Below, piece after piece: positions 36,213 through 45,712 of a stretch of 64,000 bases of DNA. Position 1 is the stretch's first letter. Each line of letters starts with the position of its first letter. Both the position numbers and the translations under genes were made by a program. The notes beneath the pieces are model-generated. The model did not search any database. It had not been told where the DNA came from and was given only the letters and a program-made list of their open reading frames with translations. Origin of the DNA: Caulifigura coniformis (GTDB lineage Bacteria; Planctomycetota; Planctomycetia; Planctomycetales; Planctomycetaceae); contig NZ_CP036271.1 of assembly GCF_007745175.1 (NCBI RefSeq), positions 6,659,439-6,723,438 of the forward strand, in the 5' to 3' direction.

Positions 36213-37426
36213 TTCGAAACCTTCCCTGCACCTGGGGATCGCGCGGGATTTTCGTACCAGATCACACCGAGCCCGCGGTTTTCCTCGCAGGTCAACACGT
36301 CCAGATCTCCGTCGCCATCCAGGTCCACGAGCGGCGCGAGGTCGTACTTCACACCGTCGCTGCCACTGATCGGGCGCGGCGACCACGAACCCTGCCCCGG
36401 CGGGCCGTCGCAGGAAAGCCACGACACTCCGTGCAACGGCGACGCGGCTGCTTCGCACGTGACGACAAGATCCATCCGGCCATCAAGATCGAGATCGCCA
36501 AGACTCACGGCCTTGGCCGTTCCCGACATCGGTGGAAACGGGATCGTGGACGACTTCCAATGTTCCCCGGAACGATCGAGCCGCTTCAGCCACAGCACGT
36601 GGGCCGGTTTGGTCGCCACGACAATGTCCTCCAGGCCATCCGAGTCGAGATCGGCCAGGTCGAGGAACATCGTCTCGGCTCCGACTCCAGCAATCGCGTG
36701 TTCGATCCACGGCGAAGCCACATCGCGCCCGGGATTCTCCAGCCAGTAAACGCCCGATCGGTCTCCCTTGCGGTCCGAAAAAACGAGGTCGAGGTCGCCG
36801 TCGCCGTCCATGTCCGAGGAGACCAGCGACATCGTCCATCCGACCGGCCTCAACGGGTGGAACGTCCACTCCGCAAGCGCTCTCGGATCGGCCGGCGCCT
36901 GGAACCAGCCAATCTGCGACCCTCTGGACTTTCCTCCGGCGAAGAAGTCGATCCCATGACGGCCGTCGATCTGCGCGGGGAGCGCGAACATCCATCGCGT
37001 GACGTTCAGTGACGCGGGCAGTGGGGCGGTCGACCATGCCTCCGCATCGAGAAGACGACTGCGATCAGCAGGTGCCCAGGAAACGCGAACCTGCTGCGAA
37101 TCCCCCTCGCAGCAACTGACCACCTCGCAGGCTCCGTCCCCATCGAGGTCGACGAGAACGGCGTCCTCGACGTCCCGGGCCGTTCCCACCGTCACGGCGG
37201 GCCACGGCTTTCGGACGCGCTCGGCGCCCGGATGAACCATCAGCCGAACGACACCCCCCTGTTCCCAGCCGGTCACAATGTCAGGCAGGCCGTCGCCGTT
37301 CACGTCTTTCAGTCGAGTGCCGTCCGCGCCTCGCGACGAATCGTCGATGACGTGCCGCTGCCACTGGGCAGTGGCATTCGCCGCCGGGGCGACGAAGAGC
37401 AGCAGCACGAAACAGCGGAACGACAT
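36209..37426 (-). CDS. Exported FG-GAP/VCBS repeat protein
   Basis: A 405-aa secreted propeller protein. Signal peptide MSFRCFVLLLFVAPAANA. Repeats carry the calcium-binding pattern DxDxDG: DVNGDGLPDIV, DLDGDGACEVV, DMDGDGDLDLVF, DLDSDGLEDIV, DLDLDGRMDLV, DLDGDGDLDVL. Such propellers often bind sugars or proteins. It lies 7 bp after the DUF6807 gene and overlaps the pectate-lyase-like gene. Confidence 0.9.
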   Translation of the reverse strand: MSFRCFVLLLFVAPAANATAQWQRHVIDDSSRGADGTRLKDVNGDGLPDIVTGWEQGGVVRLMVHPGAERVRKPWPAVTVGTARDVEDAVLVDLDGDGACEVVSCCEGDSQQVRVSWAPADRSRLLDAEAWSTAPLPASLNVTRWMFALPAQIDGRHGIDFFAGGKSRGSQIGWFQAPADPRALAEWTFHPLRPVGWTMSLVSSDMDGDGDLDLVFSDRKGDRSGVYWLENPGRDVASPWIEHAIAGVGAETMFLDLADLDSDGLEDIVVATKPAHVLWLKRLDRSGEHWKSSTIPFPPMSGTAKAVSLGDLDLDGRMDLVVTCEAAASPLHGVSWLSCDGPPGQGSWSPRPISGSDGVKYDLAPLVDLDGDGDLDVLTCEENRGLGVIWYENPARSPGAGKVSK

Positions 37427-37433
37427 GGGCGGT

Positions 37434-38444
37434 TCACTTCTCCGGAGCCGTCTGGAGCGACTGGACGAACGCGTCGTATTCGGCGGCCGGGCTGTGAGCC
37501 GTTCCCTCGTGGAACGCCGCCGCGAAGAGGAGCGTGAGCGGTTCGCCCGCCTTCACGACAATCCGGCTTCGCTCCCCCTGCTTCATCGCCGCCCGGCCGA
37601 AGGGATTGGCCACGAACACGCCGTAGTCGCGATTGTGCCACCAGCTTCTGCGGAAGTTGACTGGCCCGGACATCAACGTCACGCCACAGGGGACACCGTC
37701 GACGACTCCCGAATAGTCGCACCAGGCGGCTGGCTGTCCCCACGTTGCGTTCGCCGTCTGTTGTCCTTCACTGTTGCGGATCACACCGCCGTTCTTCTGC
37801 GTCATCTCCGTTGCAACGCGGGCCCCGAATCCCATTTCCTCCTGGTCTCCGAGGACGAGTTCACCCGAATCGGCCGACAAGGTCGTTTCCCATGTCAGCC
37901 GCCAGCCCGATGTCGATTCCCGGGCCGTCAGCCGATTGAGCATGCGTCCCAATGCTTCGCCCTCTTTCCCAACGAAGCGGCTTTCAGTCGTGAAGCGCAC
38001 GATTCCGTTGTCGATCGCAGGGGGCTGCACGAACCGGAGATGTTCGATCCGTCCCTGATTGCGCCAGAAGTCGTGTCCGCTGATGTCACCGAACGCGAGC
38101 CAGATCCCGGGGTGCATGTCCGCGTGATCGGTGGCGTCTTTCCCTTCGACAGGAGGGTGGCGACGGGTGACCTGTCGCTGGCTTTTCAAGCGAACGTTGG
38201 CGACGTACGGCCTGCGGATCAGGGGATCGTCAAACACAAACTCAGCGAGCGGGCGGCCCGCTGCGGTGATCGTCAACCGGTCCGCGTGCTGCGCGAAGCC
38301 GAGCCCTTTCTCCGTCGCCTCGGGCTTGGCGGTTGGATCTTTGAAATCGGCGGCCGTGATGTTGGCCGCCGGCCCCCACATCAGCACCGCGACCGACCAC
38401 GCGAGAAGCGAGAGGCCGGGCAGACATCTCGGCCGTTCAATCAT
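37434..38444 (-). CDS. DUF6807 (former PmoA) family protein
   Basis: A 336-aa exported protein (signal peptide SLLAWSVAVLMWGPAANITA) of the family once named 'methane oxygenase PmoA' and now DUF6807. Typical blocks: RPYVANVRLKSQRQVTRRHPP, DHADMHPGIWLAFGDISGHDFWRN, and WCDYSGVVDGVPCGVTLMSGPVNFR. The old name is misleading; it is not a methane monooxygenase subunit. The family is common beside sugar-degradation genes in planctomycetes. Activity unknown. It overlaps the MFS gene by eight bases. Confidence 0.86.
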   Translation of the reverse strand: MIERPRCLPGLSLLAWSVAVLMWGPAANITAADFKDPTAKPEATEKGLGFAQHADRLTITAAGRPLAEFVFDDPLIRRPYVANVRLKSQRQVTRRHPPVEGKDATDHADMHPGIWLAFGDISGHDFWRNQGRIEHLRFVQPPAIDNGIVRFTTESRFVGKEGEALGRMLNRLTARESTSGWRLTWETTLSADSGELVLGDQEEMGFGARVATEMTQKNGGVIRNSEGQQTANATWGQPAAWCDYSGVVDGVPCGVTLMSGPVNFRRSWWHNRDYGVFVANPFGRAAMKQGERSRIVVKAGEPLTLLFAAAFHEGTAHSPAAEYDAFVQSLQTAPEK

Positions 38445-39684
38445 TCAACGTGCTCCTGGAGGCAACGGGCGCCCACCAGATGGCGAACAGCCCCAGGCCG
38501 TAGATCATCGCACAGATGGTTCCGACACGGGGATAGTCGCCGCCGAGGGCCCGGAACAGAAATCCGACCGCGAGGACGCCGACCGCGGTCGCGAACCGGC
38601 CCGAGTTGAACGACAGCCCGGTTCCGGTGGCCCGGACGTGGGTCGGAAAGAGTTCGGGGAGGAACAACGCCAGCCAGCCGAAGAACAGCGTCGCCACGAA
38701 ACCCTGGGCAAAGACGACCGCGTGAAACGCCGGCTCCAGAGGCGCGGTCCACTGGAACATCATCACGGTGAGGAGGCAGGAGCCGACGCTGATGAGCGCG
38801 TAGCTCAGCCGTCGTCCGAGCAGCGACGCCAGCTGTGCGCCGGAGAAGCTTCCGAGGGTCGCTCCGAGCGCCCACCAGCCCTGCGTGGCCGCCTTGTAAC
38901 CCGAATTGGAGGCCCCGGCGATCTTGTCGGACCAGGGAATCATCCACTTGCTTGCCGCCCAGGCGCCGACCATCGGAATCGAGCTGATGACGATTCCCGC
39001 GAGCGTCAGCCGCCACAGCGACGGGCCGAACAGCTCGCGGATCGGAGTCGCCTGCCGCTTCACTTCTCCCCGGCTCACCAGCCATCGCGGCGATTCGGGA
39101 AGCGCGATGAGCACGAGGATTCCGAGGACGGCTGGGAGGCCGGCGAGCTGGAACACCCAGCGCCAGGTGTCGGGAGTGATCGGCCAGACGCGCGCCAGTT
39201 GCGAGAGCAGCAGGATGCCTGCGTTCAGTGCCGCGCTCATGACGCCTGAGACCATCGGACGCGATGCGTTCGGCCAGCATTCGGAGACGAGGGCGATCGC
39301 GTTGGGCCAGACGCCGCCGACTCCGAGGCCGACGAGAAACCGCAAGATCAGCATTTCTTCCTGCGTGCGGGCGAACGCCCCGAGGGCAGCGAAGACGGAG
39401 TAGCAGAGGATGCTGAGGCCCATCGCGCGCGTCCGGCCGATGCGGTCGCCGAGGCTGCCGAGCCAGATTCCGCCCAGCGCTGCCCCCAGCATGAGCGCCG
39501 CGGTGAATCGCGCGAACCAGTCGCCCCCGAGCGTGGGCGTATAAGACTCGCCGAGCAGGCTTCTGGAAATCGACAGCGACGCTACCGGCATGAGGCCGAG
39601 TTCGACGCCGTCAAACACCAGTCCGAGACTCGCGGCCGCCAGGACCGCGATCCGTCCGCCGGGGCTCAACGTGGGTCCGCTCAT
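38437..39684 (-). CDS. MFS transporter (sugar/organic acid type)
   Basis: A 415-aa major facilitator with about 12 membrane segments. The loop signatures GSLGDRIGRTRAM (between segments 2 and 3) and LPESPRWLVSRGEVKR (mid-loop) are typical of AAHS/sugar-porter-like MFS proteins. It sits in the inner membrane and probably moves a sugar acid or related breakdown product. It overlaps the dehydrogenase gene by ATGA, so uptake and metabolism may be linked. Confidence 0.9.
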   Translation of the reverse strand: MSGPTLSPGGRIAVLAAASLGLVFDGVELGLMPVASLSISRSLLGESYTPTLGGDWFARFTAALMLGAALGGIWLGSLGDRIGRTRAMGLSILCYSVFAALGAFARTQEEMLILRFLVGLGVGGVWPNAIALVSECWPNASRPMVSGVMSAALNAGILLLSQLARVWPITPDTWRWVFQLAGLPAVLGILVLIALPESPRWLVSRGEVKRQATPIRELFGPSLWRLTLAGIVISSIPMVGAWAASKWMIPWSDKIAGASNSGYKAATQGWWALGATLGSFSGAQLASLLGRRLSYALISVGSCLLTVMMFQWTAPLEPAFHAVVFAQGFVATLFFGWLALFLPELFPTHVRATGTGLSFNSGRFATAVGVLAVGFLFRALGGDYPRVGTICAMIYGLGLFAIWWAPVASRSTLND

Positions 39685-40544
39685 TCGGCCGTTGTTCCGC
39701 GAAGGACTTCGACAATCGAGCTGTTGTCCATTTCGCCGAGCCCGGCGGCGACGGCCCGTTCAAGGAGCTGGCGGTGGGTGTCAGTCAACGGGAGCGGGCG
39801 GCCGGCTGACTTTGCGGCTTCCAGCATCATGCAGACATCCTTCAGGTGCTGCGACAGCTTCGCCTGCACGCTGTAATCCCCTGTGATCATCTTGTGACCT
39901 TTCGTGTCCATCGTGCGCGACGAGGCAGGGCTGTCTTTCAGCACGTTCAGCGCTTCGGCCGGATCGACCCCGATGAGTTCGGCGAACGCCAGACCTTCGG
40001 CGAGCGCCGCGCGATTCAGTCCCAGTACGAGGTTGGTCACGAGCTTCATTTTTGCCGCGCTGCCACAACGGCCTGTGTGGAAGACCCGCTTTCCGAGGAC
40101 GGGCCACAGGTCGGCGCAGGCCTCGAAGGCCGCTTTCTCGCCCCCGACCATGACGACGGCCTCCCCCTGGCGGATCTGTTCGCTCGAGCCCGAGATCGGA
40201 GCGTCGAGGTAGTTGACGCCCCGGGCCGCGAGGCGCTGCCCCATCGAGACGGAGTGTTCGGGAACGCCAGTTGTCGTGTCGATCAGGTACTGCCCGGGGC
40301 GCAATGTCGCATTCATCCGCGCGACGATCTCGGCCACGGCGTCGCTCGAAAAGAGGCTGATGACGACCCGCTCGCACGACGCGCCAGGATCATCGGACCA
40401 CTCGGCTCCGCGCTCGATGAGGGGCTCCGCTTTCGAGGGAGTACGATTCCACACTCGAACGGCGTACCCCCGCTGGAGCAGCCGTTCCGAAATCGCGGTT
40501 CCGGTCAATCCCAGACCCACGACTCCGACCGGACCTTCTGTCAT
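39681..40544 (-). CDS. GarR/3-hydroxyisobutyrate-type NAD(P)-dependent dehydrogenase
   Basis: A 287-aa beta-hydroxyacid dehydrogenase. Rossmann motif GVVGLGLTGTAI, cofactor-selecting WNRTPSK, substrate-binding GVNYLDAPISGSS, and catalytic Lys in KMKLVTNLVLG. The family includes tartronate semialdehyde reductase (GarR), which belongs to galacturate/glucarate breakdown; that would fit the locus but is not proven. Start MTEGPVG has AGGAG nine bases upstream. Cytoplasmic. Confidence 0.88.
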   Translation of the reverse strand: MTEGPVGVVGLGLTGTAISERLLQRGYAVRVWNRTPSKAEPLIERGAEWSDDPGASCERVVISLFSSDAVAEIVARMNATLRPGQYLIDTTTGVPEHSVSMGQRLAARGVNYLDAPISGSSEQIRQGEAVVMVGGEKAAFEACADLWPVLGKRVFHTGRCGSAAKMKLVTNLVLGLNRAALAEGLAFAELIGVDPAEALNVLKDSPASSRTMDTKGHKMITGDYSVQAKLSQHLKDVCMMLEAAKSAGRPLPLTDTHRQLLERAVAAGLGEMDNSSIVEVLRGTTAE

Positions 40545-40573
40545 TGCCGGTTCTCCTGACAGTCCGTGTGCGC

Positions 40574-41020
40574 TCACGACTTCCGCTTCGCCGACTTGTC
40601 GGTCGCCAGATCAAAGTTGAACGTGTTCGCCCCCGGAATCACTTCGGCCTTCAACTCCGTCGCCGTGTTATACCGCGCCGGAAGCCTGATGGGCCTGGGG
40701 TTCTCCTCGGTGGGCCAGACGTTGATCTGCACTTCGTGCCCGCCGACGATCGCCCCTTTCTCCTTGCGGCTAAACACGAGCTCATACTCCCCCGCATCGT
40801 TCGTGAAGCCGATGGAGGTCGTGCCGACTCCGTCGTTCGGCTGGAACACGACATTCGCCTTCGGGAGCGGGCGTCCGTCGCAGCTCACGACGCCCGTTAC
40901 CCCGGCGAGTTCGAATTCGGACTTGCTGCAGCCAGCCAGCGGAAGTCCGGCCATCAGCAATCCTCCCGCCAGGATTGTCCGGGACAACCCTCTCCCACGC
41001 CGCACACACGTCACAGCCAT
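40574..41020 (-). CDS. Small lipoprotein with carboxypeptidase-regulatory-like domain
   Basis: A 148-aa lipoprotein. The N-terminus SRTILAGGLLMAGLPLAGC carries a lipobox. The mature part (GVTGVVSCDGRPLPKANVVFQPND...GEYELVF...AIVGGHEVQINVWP) is the Ig-like transthyretin fold seen in many planctomycete lipoproteins next to DUF1559 genes. GGGGGAG precedes the start. Function unknown; probably outside the inner membrane. Confidence 0.85.
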   Translation of the reverse strand: MAVTCVRRGRGLSRTILAGGLLMAGLPLAGCSKSEFELAGVTGVVSCDGRPLPKANVVFQPNDGVGTTSIGFTNDAGEYELVFSRKEKGAIVGGHEVQINVWPTEENPRPIRLPARYNTATELKAEVIPGANTFNFDLATDKSAKRKS

Positions 41021-41168
41021 GGTCGCTCCCCCGCTTCGGAGTTCTGTTCCGCCCACTCACGCGTTGAACCGGCGCTGGTGAAGGTGGCGGTGACCTCGCC
41101 AGTGCGCTGGACATCGCAACCCCAGGCTGAAATGCACTGACGAAGCGGGTGCCGTCCTCAATTTCTCC

Positions 41169-42164
41169 TTAGAACTCGCCGACGGGCAGACCGTCCTCAC
41201 GACGCAGCAGGCGCTGGTAGGTTCCCATGCGGGTGCTCGGTCCGGAGGCCGTCTGGTTCGTCGAATCGAAGTGGATGTTTTCGCTGATGAAGCCGACGTG
41301 TCCGTCGCCGAAGACGAAGTGAGCGCCCCCTTCGTGGCTGCTCCCGAAGGCCTTCTCGGCGTAGTCGTTTCCAGGATTGGGCGGGAAGTTGAGGCGGGCG
41401 TCGTTCTGGCAGGCGCCGAGGACCATTCCCGCAGCGCTGCGGCCGTCGTTGTCGTAGCGTGACACGCCGACCCATCCGCCGGCGGTGGCAATCCAGTCGC
41501 GTTCGCCGACCATGAAGGTGTTGCTCGAGCCATCAACCACGTCGCGCAGCTGGATGGAGCCGCTCGGCTGCATCATGCCCAGACCGTCGCGCGCCTGCGT
41601 GAGGTAGGTGTTGGAGTTGCAGGTTCGCGTTCCGGCGCAGGCGATGTAGTTGGAAGTTCCGACATAGGCCCGGTTGTCCGGGAAGTTCGGCCGGAACGAG
41701 CTGTCGAACTCGCGGGACGCGCCGTTGTTGTCGGCGGGGGCAATGTCGGTCGGGCAGCGGTAAGCCGGCAGGGGCGTCCGTGCCAGAATTGCGAGGGTCG
41801 GGCTCTGCAGCATTTCGGTCAGCGTTCTCGAACCGACGCCCATCTGGTTATAGAGCGGCCCCTGATCGAGGAAGGGGAGGATCAACGAGCCCCAGCCCCA
41901 CGCGGCCCTTGGCCCGCTGCCGACGACCGGCACGCCGGGGTTCACGTTGTGGACCATGGCCGGCGGGAGCATGCGATGCACATCCATGTAGTTGTGCATC
42001 GCCAGCCCGATCTGCTTGAAGTTGTTGCGGCACTGCGTCCGGCGGGCGGCCTCGCGGGCCTGCTGCACGGCGGGCAGCAGGAGTGCAATCAGGATCGCAA
42101 TAATCGCGATCACCACGAGCAACTCAATCAGCGTGAACCCTGGTCGACGAGCGCGGCGCCACAT
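41169..42164 (-). CDS. DUF1559 family protein with prepilin-like N-terminus
   Basis: A 331-aa DUF1559 protein. The N-terminus RRPGFTLIELLVVIAIIAILIALLLPAVQQ is a type IV prepilin-like signal with cleavage after Gly and Glu at +5. The C-terminal block HFVFGDGHVGFISENI is the family's H-x-G-DG signature. Planctomycetes have dozens of such genes; some have been linked to envelope fibres or uptake, but the role is not established. It lies in the middle of the glycan operon with 148- and 200-bp gaps on its sides, longer than elsewhere. Confidence 0.94.
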   Translation of the reverse strand: MWRRARRPGFTLIELLVVIAIIAILIALLLPAVQQAREAARRTQCRNNFKQIGLAMHNYMDVHRMLPPAMVHNVNPGVPVVGSGPRAAWGWGSLILPFLDQGPLYNQMGVGSRTLTEMLQSPTLAILARTPLPAYRCPTDIAPADNNGASREFDSSFRPNFPDNRAYVGTSNYIACAGTRTCNSNTYLTQARDGLGMMQPSGSIQLRDVVDGSSNTFMVGERDWIATAGGWVGVSRYDNDGRSAAGMVLGACQNDARLNFPPNPGNDYAEKAFGSSHEGGAHFVFGDGHVGFISENIHFDSTNQTASGPSTRMGTYQRLLRREDGLPVGEF

Positions 42165-42364
42165 GGATCATCTCCCCCGAGGTGAAAACCGGATCAGCGA
42201 TGAACATTCGAAACGTCACAAGGTGAAATCGAGAACGGCACGACACGCGTCCTGCCATTCGTCAGCCAGCTCATTGCCTCCCACATGTCTGAACTGACAG
42301 GTCCCTTCTGAAAACTGACGAGCCCTGCACGAGGTTCCCAGGACTGCACGGTCCGGGTGGGAAG

Positions 42365-44512
42365 TCAGTTGGAACCGAGGCGTGCGGAAACCGGCTTCCA
42401 GTCGGGCAGCGACAGGTTGCAGCGATAATTCGAGTCGTTGCAGTCCGGGTTGCGTTTCGGGGCGTAGATCCGGTCGCCGGTGAACGGACGGTCCTGCGTG
42501 TAGATCCAGACGCGGTCCTGGTCCCACAACACGATCTCGTCCCGCGCATCCCCCGTCATGTCGCGCACTTCCGCGCACAGGTCGGGATGCCCGTCGTCGG
42601 GGAAAATCACGGCGCGCCGCAGCGAGCCATCAAGCAGTCCCCCTTCGCGAACGTTCCCCGACAACAGGACGAATTCCTGTCCGTCTCCCCGCCAGTTGAC
42701 CGGCAGCATGGGGCTGCCGCAGTGATGCGGTTCCTCCTGCTGCAGCAGTTCGCCTTCGTGGTCGAACAGTGAAACGATTCCCGGGTTCTTCCAGAAGTTC
42801 ACTGTCATGAACTGCAGGCCGGGGAGGTCACGACGGAACTTCCCGACGGCCGCCGCCTGAGCATGGCCGACGCGGACGTGCCGCTCGATGAGTCCCCGGT
42901 GATTGATGACGATGAAACCTTCATCACTCCCGCAGTAATACGCTTTATGCGGTTGCTTCGGGTCGCCCGAGAAATTGCCGACGACGATCGAATCGGCGTG
43001 ATCCTTGAAGGCCGGGTCCGCGCTCCATAACTGCTTCCCCGCCCCGTCCCACAGCGCGTATCCGATGGCCAGGAGGTCCCTGCCTCCTTCTCCCCCTGGG
43101 AACGCGTACGGGTAATGGCCCGTCATCCCCTGCCCCTTCCACAGCGGCTTCAGGTCGCTGTCATACACCCAGAAGTTCCAGTAGCGGTCCTTCACCACGA
43201 TCTCGCCGCGGTGTCCCCTGCCCGAGAAATCGACGAAGGCCAGACAGTCCGCGCTGCTCACGTTCGTCGGCCACTTGTCCGGCACTTTCTGGTTGACTGC
43301 CGGATAGCTTTCGACCCGTGGCGTGTCGGCCGACTTCAGGACTTCGCCCGTCCTGCCGTCCAGCACGAGCAGTTTCTTTTCGCTGGCCACGACGACTTCA
43401 TTCTTTCCATCGCCATCGAGGTCATGAACCTGGAACGGCGTATCGCTGGTGAGCAGCCCCTTCCCGGGGTCCGGTTCGCCGCGCTGCCAGAGGATTCTCC
43501 CGTCGGACGTGAGGGCCGTCATGCAGCCGATCTCGACTGCTTTGTCGTCCGGAGTCTGGGGAATGTTCTGGGCGATGAGAATGTCGAGCGAACCGTCGCC
43601 ATCGAGGTCTCCGAACCGCATGTTGCGTCCGGCGCCGAAACGCGGAGTCGAGAACTTCTTCCACAACTTCGGCTGCGGATTCTGCGCCTGCAGCTCTTTG
43701 AGGTCCTGGTTCCGCGTCGCGATCGTGCGCGCGATGGCGTCGCTGGCCTCGGATGTGGCGGTCACGCGGAAGTCCTGGAAACGGGCCTGCACGTTCGCCG
43801 TGATCCCTGTTTTCCCGGAGAGCAACTCGTCGCTCGTCGCTTTCACGACCAGCACGTCATCCACATAGGCCCGGATCTCGGGCCCGCGGTTTTCCACCTT
43901 CAGCCGGTACGCCTGATCGGGCTTGCTGGCAAAGTCGGCCGCGGCCAGTTCCCGGAAGCGGCTGACCCGGAACTCGTCTTCAAGCGGCATACGGATCGCC
44001 AGCCGCGCTTTCCCCTCCTGCAGGCTGAACAGGTAGTGATGGCGGTTGGTGTGGTAGCGGAACACGAGGCCCGCGATGTCGTCCGTCGCCTTCGGCGTCA
44101 TCGTGACTTCGACGGTGTAGTCGCTCCACTCCGGCTCGCCCGTGACGAACAGCGGGGCGAACAGCCGGGCCATCATCCGGCCCCCCTTCGTCGGGAGGAT
44201 CTGGTCGAGATAAGGCTTCCCGTCGTCCGAGCCGGCCGCCCAGCAGTCCATGTAGCAGATGGAATTGCCCCAGGGCCCCAGAGGGACGCCGCGATTCGCC
44301 AGGTAGTGATACTCCTGGATCGCGCCGTTAATGAAGCCGAGGGGGCGGGAGAGCATCCCGGGGGGAAACCGGGAAAAGTCATCCCGGAACAGCTCGACCG
44401 TCGCCTCGCGGTTCGCGCCCGACGGAGGCGTCCCCGGTTCCGCGGCGCGGGCGGGAATGCTGGTCCATGTTCCCAGCGTGACTGCCAGCAGAGAAATCCA
44501 GTTCAAGCGCAT
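42365..44512 (-). CDS. Large exported beta-propeller, rhamnogalacturonan-lyase-like C-terminus
   Basis: A 715-aa secreted protein (signal peptide to ARA|AE). Residues about 40-255 resemble a LamG/concanavalin-type sandwich (VELFRDDFSRFPPG, YTVEVTMTPKATDDIAGLVFRY, YRLKVENRGPEIRAYVDDVLV). Residues about 290-715 are a propeller with calcium sites DLDGDGSLDIL and DLDGDGKNEVV. The ending DRIYAPKRNPDCNDSNYRCNLSLPDW resembles the C-terminus of family 11 rhamnogalacturonan lyases. It may bind or cleave a pectin-type chain; the catalytic role is inference. Confidence 0.78.
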   Translation of the reverse strand: MRLNWISLLAVTLGTWTSIPARAAEPGTPPSGANREATVELFRDDFSRFPPGMLSRPLGFINGAIQEYHYLANRGVPLGPWGNSICYMDCWAAGSDDGKPYLDQILPTKGGRMMARLFAPLFVTGEPEWSDYTVEVTMTPKATDDIAGLVFRYHTNRHHYLFSLQEGKARLAIRMPLEDEFRVSRFRELAAADFASKPDQAYRLKVENRGPEIRAYVDDVLVVKATSDELLSGKTGITANVQARFQDFRVTATSEASDAIARTIATRNQDLKELQAQNPQPKLWKKFSTPRFGAGRNMRFGDLDGDGSLDILIAQNIPQTPDDKAVEIGCMTALTSDGRILWQRGEPDPGKGLLTSDTPFQVHDLDGDGKNEVVVASEKKLLVLDGRTGEVLKSADTPRVESYPAVNQKVPDKWPTNVSSADCLAFVDFSGRGHRGEIVVKDRYWNFWVYDSDLKPLWKGQGMTGHYPYAFPGGEGGRDLLAIGYALWDGAGKQLWSADPAFKDHADSIVVGNFSGDPKQPHKAYYCGSDEGFIVINHRGLIERHVRVGHAQAAAVGKFRRDLPGLQFMTVNFWKNPGIVSLFDHEGELLQQEEPHHCGSPMLPVNWRGDGQEFVLLSGNVREGGLLDGSLRRAVIFPDDGHPDLCAEVRDMTGDARDEIVLWDQDRVWIYTQDRPFTGDRIYAPKRNPDCNDSNYRCNLSLPDWKPVSARLGSN

Positions 44513-44554
44513 GTCGTTCCCGCGAGCTGAAGGATCGAATGGAAATCAGAATTG

Positions 44555-45709
44555 TCAGCAGTCCAGGTGGTCGATGACCGCCCGGGCCATGTCGGTCGTC
44601 GAATTGTTTCCGCCCAGATCGGGTGTTCTTGTGGGGGTGTGCCTGAGCATCCGCTCGACGGCGGTTTCAATCCGGCGACCGACGGCGGTCATCTCGGAGT
44701 CGTCGTGCCGCTCTCCCAGCCAGTCGAACATCATGGAGGCCGACAGGATCATTGCGAGCGGATTGGCGATGTTACGTCCTGCGAGCGTTGGGGCCGATCC
44801 GTGCGAGGGCTGAAAGAGGGCGCGGCCGTCGCCGATTTCCGATGAGGGCGCCATTCCGAGTCCGCCGACGATGCCGGCCCCGAGGTCGGAGAGGATGTCT
44901 CCGAACTGGTTCTCCATCATCAGCACGTCATACGCGGCGGGATCCTGGACGAGGAAGAGGCTCATGGCGTCGACATACGCGCAGTTGGCCGTCACCCGTG
45001 GGTGACGCGCGGCGACCTCGAGAAACACCTTTCGGAAGAACGCGAAGCTGCGAAACACGTTCGCCTTGTCGACGCAGGTGACCGATCTCCGCCCGTCGAG
45101 CGGCCGTCCGTTTCTCCGCGCCGCGAGCTGAAACGCGTACTCCGCGACGCGCCGCGTCCCTTCCCGCGTGACGACGAGCGTGTCGGTGGCCACCTCGTCG
45201 TTGACGAGGCATCCCCCGCCGAACGAGGCGAACAGCCCTTCGAGATTCTCCCGGATGATGACCAGATCGATTCCGGCCTCCGCCGTGTTCAGCGGAGACT
45301 TCACTCCCGGGTAGAGCTTGACCGGGCGAACTCCGGCATAGAGACCCAGCGCCCTCCTGAGGCCGACCATCATGTCGGGCTGCACTTCCGTGCCGTCGGG
45401 CTTGCGGACGTCCGGCAGGCCGATGGCCGCCAGCAGCACGGCGTCCGCGCGGCAGCAATCGGCGAGCACTTCGTCCGGGAGCGCCTGGCCGGTGCGGCAG
45501 TAGCGATCGGCCCCCGCGTCGTGCTCGTCATATTTCAGCTGCACGCCCCTCAGGCCGCGCGTGGCCGCCTCCACAACGGACAGGGCCGCTTCCGTGATCT
45601 CCGGTCCGATGCCATCTCCCGGAAGGACGGAGATCCGGTATCGCCTGGCCATGGTCGCGGCCGTTGGCTCCGTTCTCGTCGCGACCGCACCTGTCATGTT
45701 CGGGCTCAT
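44555..45709 (-). CDS. Isocitrate/isopropylmalate dehydrogenase family enzyme
   Basis: A 384-aa decarboxylating beta-hydroxyacid dehydrogenase. Motifs: VLPGDGIGPEI, the substrate-binding RRALGLYAGVRPVKLYPG, IIRENLEGLF, and the metal/cofactor block MMENQFGDILSDLGAGIVGGLGMAPSSEIG...QPSHGSAPTLAGRNIANP. The IPMDH-like fold also includes tartrate and D-malate dehydrogenases, and the context suggests a sugar-acid substrate rather than leucine synthesis. Start at 45709 follows the upstream stop by three bases; MARRY at 45652 is the alternative. Confidence 0.88.
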   Translation of the reverse strand: MSPNMTGAVATRTEPTAATMARRYRISVLPGDGIGPEITEAALSVVEAATRGLRGVQLKYDEHDAGADRYCRTGQALPDEVLADCCRADAVLLAAIGLPDVRKPDGTEVQPDMMVGLRRALGLYAGVRPVKLYPGVKSPLNTAEAGIDLVIIRENLEGLFASFGGGCLVNDEVATDTLVVTREGTRRVAEYAFQLAARRNGRPLDGRRSVTCVDKANVFRSFAFFRKVFLEVAARHPRVTANCAYVDAMSLFLVQDPAAYDVLMMENQFGDILSDLGAGIVGGLGMAPSSEIGDGRALFQPSHGSAPTLAGRNIANPLAMILSASMMFDWLGERHDDSEMTAVGRRIETAVERMLRHTPTRTPDLGGNNSTTDMARAVIDHLDC

Positions 45710-45712
45710 GAA

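Noticed and set aside
34860-36749. 629-aa open frame on the plus strand opposite the lyase-like and FG-GAP genes
   Set aside because: Covers two well-supported genes on the other strand and has low-complexity composition.
37434-38444. Methane oxygenase (PmoA) activity
   Set aside because: The old family label is misleading; the protein is DUF6807 and has no features of a methane monooxygenase subunit.
40295-40315. CAATGTCGCATT-like match to the Tad-region palindrome
   Set aside because: Lies inside a dehydrogenase coding sequence and lacks the second half-site; likely chance.
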